NCBI RefSeq assembly: GCF_921292975.1 | Contig: NZ_CAKLCM010000003.1 | Location: 434,001 to 498,000 of the forward strand | DNA length: 64,000 nucleotides | Source of the DNA: Vibrio hippocampi | Lineage (GTDB): Bacteria; Pseudomonadota; Gammaproteobacteria; Enterobacterales; Vibrionaceae | Reading direction: 5' to 3' | Shown here: positions 8,104 to 15,861 of the stretch, piece after piece | Position numbering within the stretch: the first letter of the stretch is position 1 | How the letters are laid out: every line of letters starts with the position of its first letter | Position numbers and translations under genes: made by a program | Notes under the pieces: generated by a model | What the model saw: only the letters and a program-made list of their open reading frames with translations | The model's database searches: none | Told to the model about the DNA's origin: nothing

Positions 8104-9237
8104 ATGCTGAGCATGGATGCCGAATTAGCGCTAAACAGTGATGACTCGCAGCAGTCGTTGAGTGCCCTTTGTCAGAGAGCCCGTGAAGTCCGTGATGCCC
8201 ACTGGGGGCGTCAGGTGACCTATTCGCGTAAAGTGTTTATTCCCTTGACCAATATGTGTCGTGATACTTGTGGGTACTGCACTTTTGTTAAAACCCCAGA
8301 TTCGGGTGAAGCAAGATTGATGACCCCTGATCAGGTGTTGCATACGGTGCTACAAGGCCAAAATATGGGCTGCAAAGAGGCGTTGTTTAGCCTAGGCGAG
8401 CAACCGGAAAAACGCCATAAACTGGCGCGTGAGTTGTTGGCTGAGCAAGGACATACCAGCACGGTTGACTACCTAAGAGATATGGCGGAATTGGTGTTGC
8501 AGCACAGCTTGCTGACACCGCACATCAATGCTGGCGCGTTATCCTATCAAGAGTTGCAAATTCTTAAGCCTGTCGCGGGTTCAATGGGCATGATGCTGGA
8601 AAGTCTTAGTCCGGCACTGACCAAAAAAGGTGGCGCGCATTATGGTTGCCCCGATAAGACGCCGCAACGCCGCCTAGAAACATTACAAGCCGCAGGTGAA
8701 CTGGGCATCCCGTTTACCACCGGACTGCTTATCGGCATTGGTGAGTCTTGGCATGAGCGGTTAGCTAGCCTGATTGAGATTGAGCGTCTGCATCAAAAGT
8801 ACGGTCATATCCAAGAGGTCATCATTCAAAATTTCCGTGCCAAAGCGGGCACCGCGATGAGTGATCACCCTGAGCCAAGCAAGCAGGACATGCTGCGTAC
8901 CTTAGCAGCGGCTCGAATTATTTTATCCCCTGATATCAGCCTACAGGCTCCACCCAATCTAGAGCAGGATTACCACGACTATTTGGCGGCGGGCATCAAT
9001 GACTGGGGGGGAATTTCGCCCCTAACCAAAGACTTTATTAATCCCGAGCGCGCGTGGCCACAGATCGCTCGCTTAGCCGAAAAATGTCACAGCGCAGGGT
9101 ATGCATTGAAGGAACGTTTAACGGTCTACCCCAATTATCAAGTCAACAATCAAGCCAGTGCGAGTCTTGCTGAGAGCAGAATTTGTTCGCAGGCTTCCGT
9201 TGATGGTTTAGCCAAGCTTCAAGCCCACGCTGTTTAG
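8104..9237 (+). CDS. cofG: 7,8-didemethyl-8-hydroxy-5-deazariboflavin synthase, CofG subunit
   Basis: This radical SAM enzyme works with CofH to build Fo, the deazaflavin chromophore of coenzyme F420, from tyrosine and a flavin precursor. The [4Fe-4S]/SAM motif is CRDTCGYC (CX3CX2C) near residue 56. CofG-typical stretches include SLGEQPEKRH, TPHINAGALS and the C-terminal DWGGISPLT. I chose the ATG at 8104 (377 residues), which has GGAGAGG upstream; the longer frame runs back into the regulatory palindrome. It is the first gene of a tightly packed operon. CofG and CofH are separate here, as in archaea and proteobacteria, not fused as in actinobacterial FbiC. Confidence 0.95.
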   Translation: MLSMDAELALNSDDSQQSLSALCQRAREVRDAHWGRQVTYSRKVFIPLTNMCRDTCGYCTFVKTPDSGEARLMTPDQVLHTVLQGQNMGCKEALFSLGEQPEKRHKLARELLAEQGHTSTVDYLRDMAELVLQHSLLTPHINAGALSYQELQILKPVAGSMGMMLESLSPALTKKGGAHYGCPDKTPQRRLETLQAAGELGIPFTTGLLIGIGESWHERLASLIEIERLHQKYGHIQEVIIQNFRAKAGTAMSDHPEPSKQDMLRTLAAARIILSPDISLQAPPNLEQDYHDYLAAGINDWGGISPLTKDFINPERAWPQIARLAEKCHSAGYALKERLTVYPNYQVNNQASASLAESRICSQASVDGLAKLQAHAV

Positions 9238-9253
9238 TATAAGGAGAGACATT

Positions 9254-10483
9254 ATGATGTCATGGAATGACAAATCGCAACACACTGACCTCAAGTTGAG
9301 CCGACTACGCCCGACGATCAGAGACACTTTGAAGCAATCTCTCGATGGCAAAGCGATCTCCGCTAAACAGGCGGGCGAGCTTTTTACGGCTCAAGGCGCA
9401 GAGTATCAATCACTGCTCAATGTCGCCGATCAAGTTCGACAAAATCTCTGCGGCGATACGGGCAGCTTTGTTATTACGCGCAATATCAACTTTACCAATG
9501 TCTGCTACATGGGCTGTAAATTTTGTAATTTTGCTAAACCGATTAAGGATGCTGAGGCGGAATTTCTGTCTCTGACCGAAATCGCTGATAGAGCGCAACA
9601 GGCTTGGGATAGAGGCGCGACCGAAGTCTGTATTCAGGGGGGCTTGCACCCGAAAATGAGTGCGGATTTCTATCGCAATATCTTGCTGACAATAAAAGCG
9701 CGTTTGCCTCGACTGCATATTCACGCCTTTTCGCCCTTTGAAATTTGGTATGGCGCACGTCGAGCCAAGATGTCTCATCGAGAATTTTTGCAGGACTTGA
9801 AACAGTGTGGTCTGGATTCGATGCCCGGTACGGCGGCGGAAATATTGGATGTTGAAATCCGTCAACAACTGACCAAAAACAAGCTTAGTACCGAGCAATG
9901 GGTGAGTATTGTCAAAGCCGCCCATGACGTTGGCATTAGAACCACATCGACCATCATGTATGGTCATATCGACCAACCTCACCATTGGGCGAATCACCTA
10001 GAGCTGTTAAGGAATATCCAGAAAGAGACGGGCGGCTTTACCGAGTTTGTACCGCTCGGCTTTGTTCACTACAAGACCAAACTGTATCAAGAAAATCCCA
10101 CCGAGGTGCGACCCGGTCCAACGCGCGGCGAGCACTTTAAAATGCATGCAGTAGCGCGTCTGATGTTGCAAGGACAAATCAACAATATTCAAGCGTCATG
10201 GGTCAAGATGGGCTCAGATGTGGCGTCACAGATGTTACGTTCCGGCGCTAATGATCTGGGGGGCACATTGATGAATGAGAGTATCTCACGTGCAGCAGGT
10301 GGCGAGCATGGTCAGGAGTTACAACCTGAAGATATGGTGCAGTTTATCCACAATGCGGGTCTTGATGCGGTTCAGCGCTCGACCTTCTATCGCCCCTTGA
10401 AACAGTATCGATTGGCGACACAAAACGCCAGTTCGCTCATTCTTCCTTCGCAAGAGATCGCTCGCTTTGGAGCGGCGCTATGA
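9254..10483 (+). CDS. cofH: 5-amino-6-(D-ribitylamino)uracil-L-tyrosine 4-hydroxyphenyl transferase, CofH subunit
   Basis: CofH is the radical SAM partner of CofG. It joins tyrosine to 5-amino-6-ribitylamino-uracil before CofG closes the ring to Fo. The cluster motif CYMGCKFC (CX3CX2C) lies near residue 80. Other family landmarks are EVCIQGGLHP, DSMPGTAAEILDVEIR, TTSTIMYGHID and GANDLGGTLMNESISRAAG. The 409-residue length is normal to slightly long. It starts 16 bp after cofG behind AAGGAGAGA and overlaps cofD by four bases (ATGA), so it is translationally coupled to it. Confidence 0.95.
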   Translation: MMSWNDKSQHTDLKLSRLRPTIRDTLKQSLDGKAISAKQAGELFTAQGAEYQSLLNVADQVRQNLCGDTGSFVITRNINFTNVCYMGCKFCNFAKPIKDAEAEFLSLTEIADRAQQAWDRGATEVCIQGGLHPKMSADFYRNILLTIKARLPRLHIHAFSPFEIWYGARRAKMSHREFLQDLKQCGLDSMPGTAAEILDVEIRQQLTKNKLSTEQWVSIVKAAHDVGIRTTSTIMYGHIDQPHHWANHLELLRNIQKETGGFTEFVPLGFVHYKTKLYQENPTEVRPGPTRGEHFKMHAVARLMLQGQINNIQASWVKMGSDVASQMLRSGANDLGGTLMNESISRAAGGEHGQELQPEDMVQFIHNAGLDAVQRSTFYRPLKQYRLATQNASSLILPSQEIARFGAAL

Positions 10484-11439
10484 GTTCGCTCAAAGTGACT
10501 CTGTTAGCCGGAGGCGTGGGCGGCGCAAAAGCGGCTGAGGGGCTGGCAAAAGGCGGTTATGGCAATGGGTTGTCGGTTATCGGCAATATTGCTGATGACC
10601 AGAGCTTTCATGGTCTTTGGGTTTCACCGGACATCGACACCTTGGTTTATACCTTAGCCGAGCGCATTGACCGGACTCAAGGATGGGGATTAGCCAACGA
10701 CACGCAACAGGTTTTAACCGGTTTGAATAGATTGGGTGTCGAGACTTGGATGCAGTTGGGCGATATGGATTTTGCGACTCATATTTATCGCACCGAGAAG
10801 CGAGCGCAAGGGGTTCGACCTCAGGTGATCGCTCAGCATATCGCTAAGGTAAATGGCGTTCAGGCGTCGATTGTGCTGCCAACCGATGATGTGGTACAGA
10901 CGCAGTTGCAGTGCAATGGCAGTTGGTATGACTTTCAGGACTATTTTGTTCGGTTACGCTGCCAGCCGAAGGTGGAAAAAATGGATTATCGCTTTAGTCA
11001 GCAAGCACAAGCCACACCTGAAGCGATTGCAGCACTAACCGCCGCAGATCTTGTGGTGATCGCACCGAGTAACCCTTTATTGAGTATTGGCGCCATCTTA
11101 TCGGTAGAGGCGATCCGCACGCAACTGAGTCAACTATCAGTGCCGATTGTTGCGGTATCGCCTTTAATTGCCGGCAAGGCGATTAAAGGTCCGGCGATTC
11201 AGCTGATGAGCGATCTCGGTTTGCGACCGGATGTGTTGGGGATCGCGCAATATTATCAAGATGTTATTGATGTCTTGTATATCGACAATGCCGACGCCGC
11301 GTATGCGGATCAGATAGAGGCGTTGGGTATTAAGGTGTTGATGGGAAATATTTACATGGACGATGAAACAAGCAAAGTCGAAGTGATGACCAAGGTGGTG
11401 GATGATTCACTGAGCCTAGGCGTGAAGAGGGCGATGTGA
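10480..11439 (+). CDS. cofD: 2-phospho-L-lactate transferase CofD (FbiA)
   Basis: CofD transfers the phospho-carboxylate moiety from the GDP-activated donor made by CofC onto Fo, giving F420-0 or its dehydro form. The 319-residue protein opens with the glycine-rich LLAGGVGGAKAAEGL. It also has DIDTLVYTLAERID, GLNRLGVETWMQLGD and VIAPSNPLLSIG, all CofD landmarks. It overlaps cofH by four bases, and its stop TGA shares one base with the cofC start. The true donor (2-phospholactate, PEP or 3-phosphoglycerate) cannot be read from this sequence alone. Confidence 0.95.
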   Translation: MSSLKVTLLAGGVGGAKAAEGLAKGGYGNGLSVIGNIADDQSFHGLWVSPDIDTLVYTLAERIDRTQGWGLANDTQQVLTGLNRLGVETWMQLGDMDFATHIYRTEKRAQGVRPQVIAQHIAKVNGVQASIVLPTDDVVQTQLQCNGSWYDFQDYFVRLRCQPKVEKMDYRFSQQAQATPEAIAALTAADLVVIAPSNPLLSIGAILSVEAIRTQLSQLSVPIVAVSPLIAGKAIKGPAIQLMSDLGLRPDVLGIAQYYQDVIDVLYIDNADAAYADQIEALGIKVLMGNIYMDDETSKVEVMTKVVDDSLSLGVKRAM

Positions 11440-12062
11440 TGCAACAGACATTGAATATTGTGATTCCAATGAAGGCACCGATTCGCGCTAAGCAGCGTCT
11501 TATGGACGTTCTGAGCGTCACGCAACGTAGGCAACTCGCCGTCAACTTATATCGTGAAACGTTGAGCTTCTTTGCTCGTCATTATCCGGACATTCACTGT
11601 TTGGTGGTGACGGACAGCCGAGAAATCGCCAATATCGCGGCACACTATGGAGCCAGTGCGTTGCTAGAAAATCAATCAACGGGGCTAAATGCTGCTATTG
11701 AGTCGGCAACCGAGTGGAGTATCGCGGCTGGATATCAATGTCAGATGGTGGTGCCAGCGGATATTGCAACGTTGGATTGCGATGAATTTGATGCCTTATT
11801 TCACGCACTCAAGAGCGGGCATCAAGTGGTGATAGCCCGAGCGAAAGATTCCGGTACCAATGCACTGCTTACCTCGCCCCCTGATGCGATCGACTTCCAA
11901 TATGGTCGCCAGTCTGCGTTAGCGCATGCGCAACAGGCTCATGCCAATCAACTTACCGTTGAGGTTCTCGATTTGCCAGAGCTGAGTCAAGACATTGATC
12001 TGCCGGAAGATCTGTTCAGGTCTTATCCTGCCTACCAACAGAGGGAGTGTTGTTATGAGTGA
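11439..12062 (+). CDS. cofC: Phospholactate/phosphoenolpyruvate guanylyltransferase CofC (FbiD)
   Basis: CofC activates a three-carbon phospho-acid with GTP for CofD. The 207-residue product has the nucleotidyltransferase start IVIPMKAPIRAKQRL, then VVTDSREIANIAAHYGA and the metal-binding VVPADIATLD. The C-terminal KDSGTNALLTSPPDAIDFQYG is typical of CofC. I use the ATG at 11439; a GTG three bases earlier is possible. The stop overlaps the cofE start by 8 bases. The family includes enzymes preferring 2-phospholactate, PEP or 3-phosphoglycerate, so the donor is open. Confidence 0.92.
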   Translation: MQQTLNIVIPMKAPIRAKQRLMDVLSVTQRRQLAVNLYRETLSFFARHYPDIHCLVVTDSREIANIAAHYGASALLENQSTGLNAAIESATEWSIAAGYQCQMVVPADIATLDCDEFDALFHALKSGHQVVIARAKDSGTNALLTSPPDAIDFQYGRQSALAHAQQAHANQLTVEVLDLPELSQDIDLPEDLFRSYPAYQQRECCYE

Positions 12063-13002
12063 AGTCGCCGTGAAGCCATTTACCAACAAGCTGTCCACCT
12101 TGCAGCAATCTACCTTGGAACAGCCCACCTTGAAGCAATCCACCTTGAGGTCATCTACCTTGGAAGCATCTACCGTGAAACAGTCCACCTTGCAACCGTC
12201 CGCCGTGAAGCAATCTGAGCCCCAACAGGTCAGTGATTCAATGCACATGTTCACCCTACAGGGATTACCGGACTTTTATCCTGGCATGGATTTGGGCGCT
12301 CATATGATTGATACGCTCAACAAGCAAGGGGTTCAGTTACAACAAGGCGATATTCTGGTCGTCGCCCATAAGGTGGTCTCTAAATGTGAGGGTGCCGTGG
12401 TGGATATTGAGCAGATGACAGCGAGCCAACAGGCCATCGAACTCGCGCAAACCGTCAACAAAGACCCACGAAAAGTGCAGGTGATACTCGATCAATCGAC
12501 ACGTATTGTGCGCAGCATTAAAAGACCTGAACAACAAGAAGGGGTGCTGATAGCCGAACATAAGTTGGGCTTCATCTGCGCCAATGCGGCGGTCGATGAG
12601 TCCAACACGGATCAACAGGGACAGCTGATCACTCTCCCAGAGAACCCTGATCGCAGTGCAGTGGCGTTATGTCAGCAGTTGGAAGCGTATTTCGATTGCC
12701 AACTCGGCGTGGTGGTCAGTGATACCTTTGGTCGTCCTTGGCGTTTGGGTCAAACCAATGTCGCGATAGGACTCGCCAAGGTGCCTGCGGTGCAGGAAAT
12801 GTTTGGAGAGGGCGATGCATGGGGGCGAACTTTAAAAGTCACGGCTCCGGCGTTTGCGGATGAATTAGCGGCCGCTTCGGGGCTGCTTATGGGCAAAAGT
12901 GGTAAATGCCCTGTGATTATTTTTCGTGGCTTGAACTGGCAAGCAACCGCCAGTTCAGCCCAACAAATATTAAGACCGATCAAGGAGGATCTATTCCGAT
13001 GA
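12055..13002 (+). CDS. cofE: Coenzyme F420-0:L-glutamate ligase CofE with a repetitive N-terminal extension
   Basis: CofE adds the gamma-linked glutamate tail to F420-0. The conserved domain begins near residue 63 ([19 protein letters not shown]). It contains [27 protein letters not shown], the [17 protein letters not shown] loop and the [14 protein letters not shown] end. Ahead of it lie about 60 extra residues containing nine five-residue units of the form S-T-L-x-Q. The start ATG at 12055 is supported by GGGAG upstream and by coupling to cofC. An internal start at ATG 12241 would remove the extension. The C-terminal nitroreductase-like domain of actinobacterial FbiB is absent. The stop overlaps the next gene by four bases. 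Confidence 0.92.
   Translation: MSEVAVKPFTNKLSTLQQSTLEQPTLKQSTLRSSTLEASTVKQSTLQPSAVKQSEPQQVSDSMHMFTLQGLPDFYPGMDLGAHMIDTLNKQGVQLQQGDILVVAHKVVSKCEGAVVDIEQMTASQQAIELAQTVNKDPRKVQVILDQSTRIVRSIKRPEQQEGVLIAEHKLGFICANAAVDESNTDQQGQLITLPENPDRSAVALCQQLEAYFDCQLGVVVSDTFGRPWRLGQTNVAIGLAKVPAVQEMFGEGDAWGRTLKVTAPAFADELAAASGLLMGKSGKCPVIIFRGLNWQATASSAQQILRPIKEDLFR
12094..12228 (+). repeat. Nine in-frame 15-bp repeats in the 5' part of cofE
   Basis: Exactly nine 15-bp units run from 12094 to 12228. They encode [40 protein letters not shown] and SEPQQ. The DNA consensus is TCCACCTTGNAGCAA with drift in every unit. The array codes a Ser/Thr/Gln-rich tail, probably disordered, ahead of the conserved CofE fold. Confidence 0.93.
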
Positions 13003-13679
13003 TAGAGAGTGAAAAGGTAGCAATTTTAGGAGGCACTGGACCTCAAGGGCGAGGGCTGGCGTTGAGGTTTGCTGCTGCGGGCGTACCGGTTGTCATCGGC
13101 TCTCGACAAAGAGAACGCGCGGTGGAATGTGCGATGGAAATGAACATGAGCCTACCGGAAGGGAGCGCCATGATTGAAGGGATGGACAATATCGCCGCCA
13201 CACAGACAGCAGCAAAGATGGTGATTCTGTCGGTGCCTTATTCGGCTCATGACGCGACGTTAGAGAGCATCAAGGCAGAATTAACAGACAAAATCCTGAT
13301 TGATATTGTTGTGCCATTAGCGCCTAAAAACCCTAAGGCAGTCGTAATGCCAGCGGAAGGGTCGGTGACGGAGGCGGCTCAGGCCATGTTAGGGGAAGCG
13401 ATCCCGGTAGTGGGTGCGTTGCATAACGTGTCAGCGGTAACACTGAATAATGTTGATCAGCCGATCAATTGTGATGTGCTGGTGTGCGGTAACAATCTAC
13501 AAGCTAAGAAAACGGTCATGGAATTGATTGAGAAATTAGGGGTGAAGGCCTACAACGCCGGGCTTGCTGAAAGCGCCCGCTGTATCGAAGCCCTGACCCC
13601 AATATTGATTAGGCTAAATATCTCCAAAGAGGTGCCGTTTAGCCATGCGGGTGTCACTATCGCGCCCCCTGTTCATTAA
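12999..13679 (+). CDS. npdG: NADPH:coenzyme F420 oxidoreductase (Fno/NpdG)
   Basis: This enzyme interconverts F420 + NADPH and F420H2 + NADP, supplying the reduced cofactor. The N-terminal Rossmann motif is [21 protein letters not shown], with [10 protein letters not shown] after it as the NADPH 2'-phosphate contact region. Later landmarks are [26 protein letters not shown] and CDVLVCGNN. The ATG at 12999 has GGAGG upstream and overlaps the cofE stop by four bases; the 226-residue length suits Fno. With this gene the operon both makes and reduces F420, so the cofactor can be used without any other F420 gene in the window. Confidence 0.93.
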   Translation: MIESEKVAILGGTGPQGRGLALRFAAAGVPVVIGSRQRERAVECAMEMNMSLPEGSAMIEGMDNIAATQTAAKMVILSVPYSAHDATLESIKAELTDKILIDIVVPLAPKNPKAVVMPAEGSVTEAAQAMLGEAIPVVGALHNVSAVTLNNVDQPINCDVLVCGNNLQAKKTVMELIEKLGVKAYNAGLAESARCIEALTPILIRLNISKEVPFSHAGVTIAPPVH

Positions 13680-13702
13680 TCACTTTAAAAAGGAAAATTG
13701 AG

Positions 13703-14710
13703 ATGGAATTTGCGATTACGTTTAAGGGCTTTGTAAGCCCTAACCGAGCGAGAAACTTGGTACGACAAGCAGAAGAGGCCGGCTTTACCCATTGCTGGTT
13801 CTATGATTCACATATCTTGTGGCGCGAGTCATTTGTTGCCATGGCGATGTGTATGGAACACACGACAAAGATGCGCTTTGGTCCATGTGTGACCAACCCG
13901 AATATTCGTGATTGGTCTCTCGCCGCCAGTCTGTATGCGAGTCTGGCATTGCAGAGTGACGGACGATTCGATATCGGTCTTGGTCGTGGCGATTCGTCAA
14001 TGCGAGTGATGGGTAAGAAGCCCGCGCCGCTAGCGCGTGTCGCCGAGTTTACGCAAAAAGTGAAAACCATGGTAAAAGGCGATGAGCCAGTCAGCTATGG
14101 TGAGTGTGAGTCGGAAGTGCAGTTCCCTTGGGCGGCTGGTTATGATCTGCCAGTGTGGATTGCGGCGTATGGACCCAAAGCGCTTGCCACCGCGGGAGAA
14201 TATGGCGATGGTCTGATTTTACAGATAGCCGACCCAAGCTTAGTGAAGTGGTTTGCCGACCAAGCGTTGCAAGCGGGCGAACAAGCGGGCAAAGATATGA
14301 GTGACTTTAAGATACAAGCCGCGGCTCCAGCCTATTTTGGCGATAAACAAGAGTGCTTAGACAAAACACGTTGGTTCCCTGCTATGGTGGGCAACCATGT
14401 CGCCGATATCGTGGAGAAATATGGTTCAGACTCCGGTTTGGTCCCGACGAGTTTGACTGACTATATCGAAAAGCGTAAAGGCTATGACTACTCCAAACAT
14501 GGGCAGAGTGATAACCCTTATCTAGAATTTATTTCAGATGAAATTATTGAAAGCTTCTCGGTATTAGGCAGCCCGGATGATCATATTGCCAAAATAAAGC
14601 AACTTGAAGAAGCGGGTGTTACCCAGTTTAATATCTATCTAGATAACGGCGATGAGGAAAATATTATCGCTAAGTATGGTGAGCATATTATTCCCGAGTT
14701 TAATAAGTAG
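13703..14710 (+). CDS. Luciferase-like (LLM) F420-dependent oxidoreductase
   Basis: The 335-residue protein is a TIM-barrel LLM enzyme. Family landmarks are FAITFKGF at the N-terminus, EAGFTHCWFYDSHILWRES, RFGPCVTNPNIRDWSLAAS, FDIGLGRGDSSMRVMGKKPAP and IAAYGPKALATAGEYGDG. It resembles the family I recall as CPS_4043-type (TIGR03842), known from Colwellia-like bacteria that also carry F420 genes. RutA, the uracil ring-opening oxygenase, belongs to the same fold. As the terminal gene of the F420 operon it is the obvious user of F420H2. The substrate is unknown; RutR-like sites suggest a pyrimidine or one of its breakdown products. Confidence 0.9.
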   Translation: MEFAITFKGFVSPNRARNLVRQAEEAGFTHCWFYDSHILWRESFVAMAMCMEHTTKMRFGPCVTNPNIRDWSLAASLYASLALQSDGRFDIGLGRGDSSMRVMGKKPAPLARVAEFTQKVKTMVKGDEPVSYGECESEVQFPWAAGYDLPVWIAAYGPKALATAGEYGDGLILQIADPSLVKWFADQALQAGEQAGKDMSDFKIQAAAPAYFGDKQECLDKTRWFPAMVGNHVADIVEKYGSDSGLVPTSLTDYIEKRKGYDYSKHGQSDNPYLEFISDEIIESFSVLGSPDDHIAKIKQLEEAGVTQFNIYLDNGDEENIIAKYGEHIIPEFNK

Positions 14711-14784
14711 TGAGTGTGGTTGTTTTTAGTGAGTGTGATTGTTTTTTATGAACCCCTCCGCCCCTAAAGGTTTTTGCATCTCGT

Positions 14785-14808
14785 AGCCCCGATTTTATCG
14801 GGGCTTTT
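14785..14808 (+). terminator. Intrinsic terminator of the F420 operon
   Basis: AGCCCCGAT and ATCGGGGCT form a 9-bp stem with a 3-base loop and a short TTTT tail, 74 bp past the LLM stop. Confidence 0.85.
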
Positions 14809-15067
14809 CCGTCTATAGGAGTGAACTTTTAGTCAGTTTACTTATCGGTCTTAAACTAGTGTTTTTGGTGCTGAGCATGAGTTGCCTTGTTGAGGACGAA
14901 GCATTTAGCAAAGTACCAGTGACACAATGATCAAAAAGGTCGTTTCGATCTCAAGTTTTTCTGCAACCTATGTATCAAAGAATCATTCTCAGTAATTAGA
15001 CACAGTGTTCAGACTAATGTGATTACTATTTGACTAGTTTGTCGATAAACGAGTTGAAAGGGATCGG
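14809..15067. other. Intergenic stretch between the F420 operon terminator and the sulfotransferase
   Basis: No open frame of note or RNA gene was recognised. It probably holds the sulfotransferase promoter; the sequence is AT-rich towards the gene. Just before it, at 14711-14748, an AGTGAGTGTGRTTGTTTTT unit is duplicated. Confidence 0.5.
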
Positions 15068-15679
15068 ATGATTATGGAACGAACAAAGGTGATAGGGATT
15101 GGTTTCCACAAAACGGGAACGACAACCTTGGGAACATGCATGGAGATGCTAGGTTACAACCATATCTCATATAACAGAGAAGCGTTTTTGCTTTATTACG
15201 ACAATGAAATTGATGCCATGATAAAGCTGATGTCTCATTTTGATTCATTTGAAGACTGGCCGTGGCCTTTTATCTACAAAGAGGCATACAAAGCCTTTCC
15301 TGACGCTAAATTTGTTTTAACAACGCGTAAAGATGAGGAAACTTGGTTTCGAAGCTTATCAAAACATGTGCAGCGTGGTGATGGTGACGGGTTTAAGTTC
15401 AGGGAGTATATCTACGGATACGAGAACCCTGATGATAACAAGCCATTACACATCAATAAGTATCTAGAACATAACGCTAATGTCCGAGAATTTTTTAAAG
15501 ATAAGCCGGGGTCGTTATTAGAGGTCTGTTGGGAGAATGGCGATGGTTGGCCAGAGCTAGGTGCATTCTTAGATCTGGATATTGACGGTCTCGAATTTCC
15601 CCATTCTAACCAAGGCAGCAAACGCAACGGACTGTCTCAACGCGTAAAGAAAGCGACGAAAACCTTGATTGGAATCTAA
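15068..15679 (+). CDS. Small sulfotransferase-family protein
   Basis: The product has 203 residues. Near the N-terminus GIGFHKTGTTTLGTCMEMLG matches the 5'-phosphosulfate-binding loop of PAPS-dependent sulfotransferases. The segment DAKFVLTTRKDEETWFRSL matches the 3'-phosphate-binding strand and helix. It is short and looks like the single-domain cytoplasmic type (Sulfotransfer_4/5-like). The acceptor is unknown. The gene stands alone between two terminators, so the context gives no hint; a carbohydrate or lipid headgroup is possible. The start may be 15068 or the ATG at 15074. Confidence 0.8.
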   Translation: MIMERTKVIGIGFHKTGTTTLGTCMEMLGYNHISYNREAFLLYYDNEIDAMIKLMSHFDSFEDWPWPFIYKEAYKAFPDAKFVLTTRKDEETWFRSLSKHVQRGDGDGFKFREYIYGYENPDDNKPLHINKYLEHNANVREFFKDKPGSLLEVCWENGDGWPELGAFLDLDIDGLEFPHSNQGSKRNGLSQRVKKATKTLIGI

Positions 15680-15699
15680 TTAGCCCGTTGTCGATAAGC

Positions 15700-15732
15700 A
15701 GAGGCTTCACATGATATGTGAAGCCTCTTTCT
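15700..15732 (+). terminator. Intrinsic terminator after the sulfotransferase
   Basis: AGAGGCTTCACAT and ATGTGAAGCCTCT form a perfect 13-bp stem with a 3-base loop, followed by TTTCT, 20 bp after the stop. Confidence 0.88.
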
Positions 15733-15861
15733 ATGTCATCAACAGGCTATGATTCAACAGACTTTGTGATTCAGCAGCACACACCGATACTAAGTGACAT
15801 AGTTGCTCTTCCTTTTTATTAACAGTAAGGTAACAAGCCAGTTAACAAAAGGAATGTTGCC

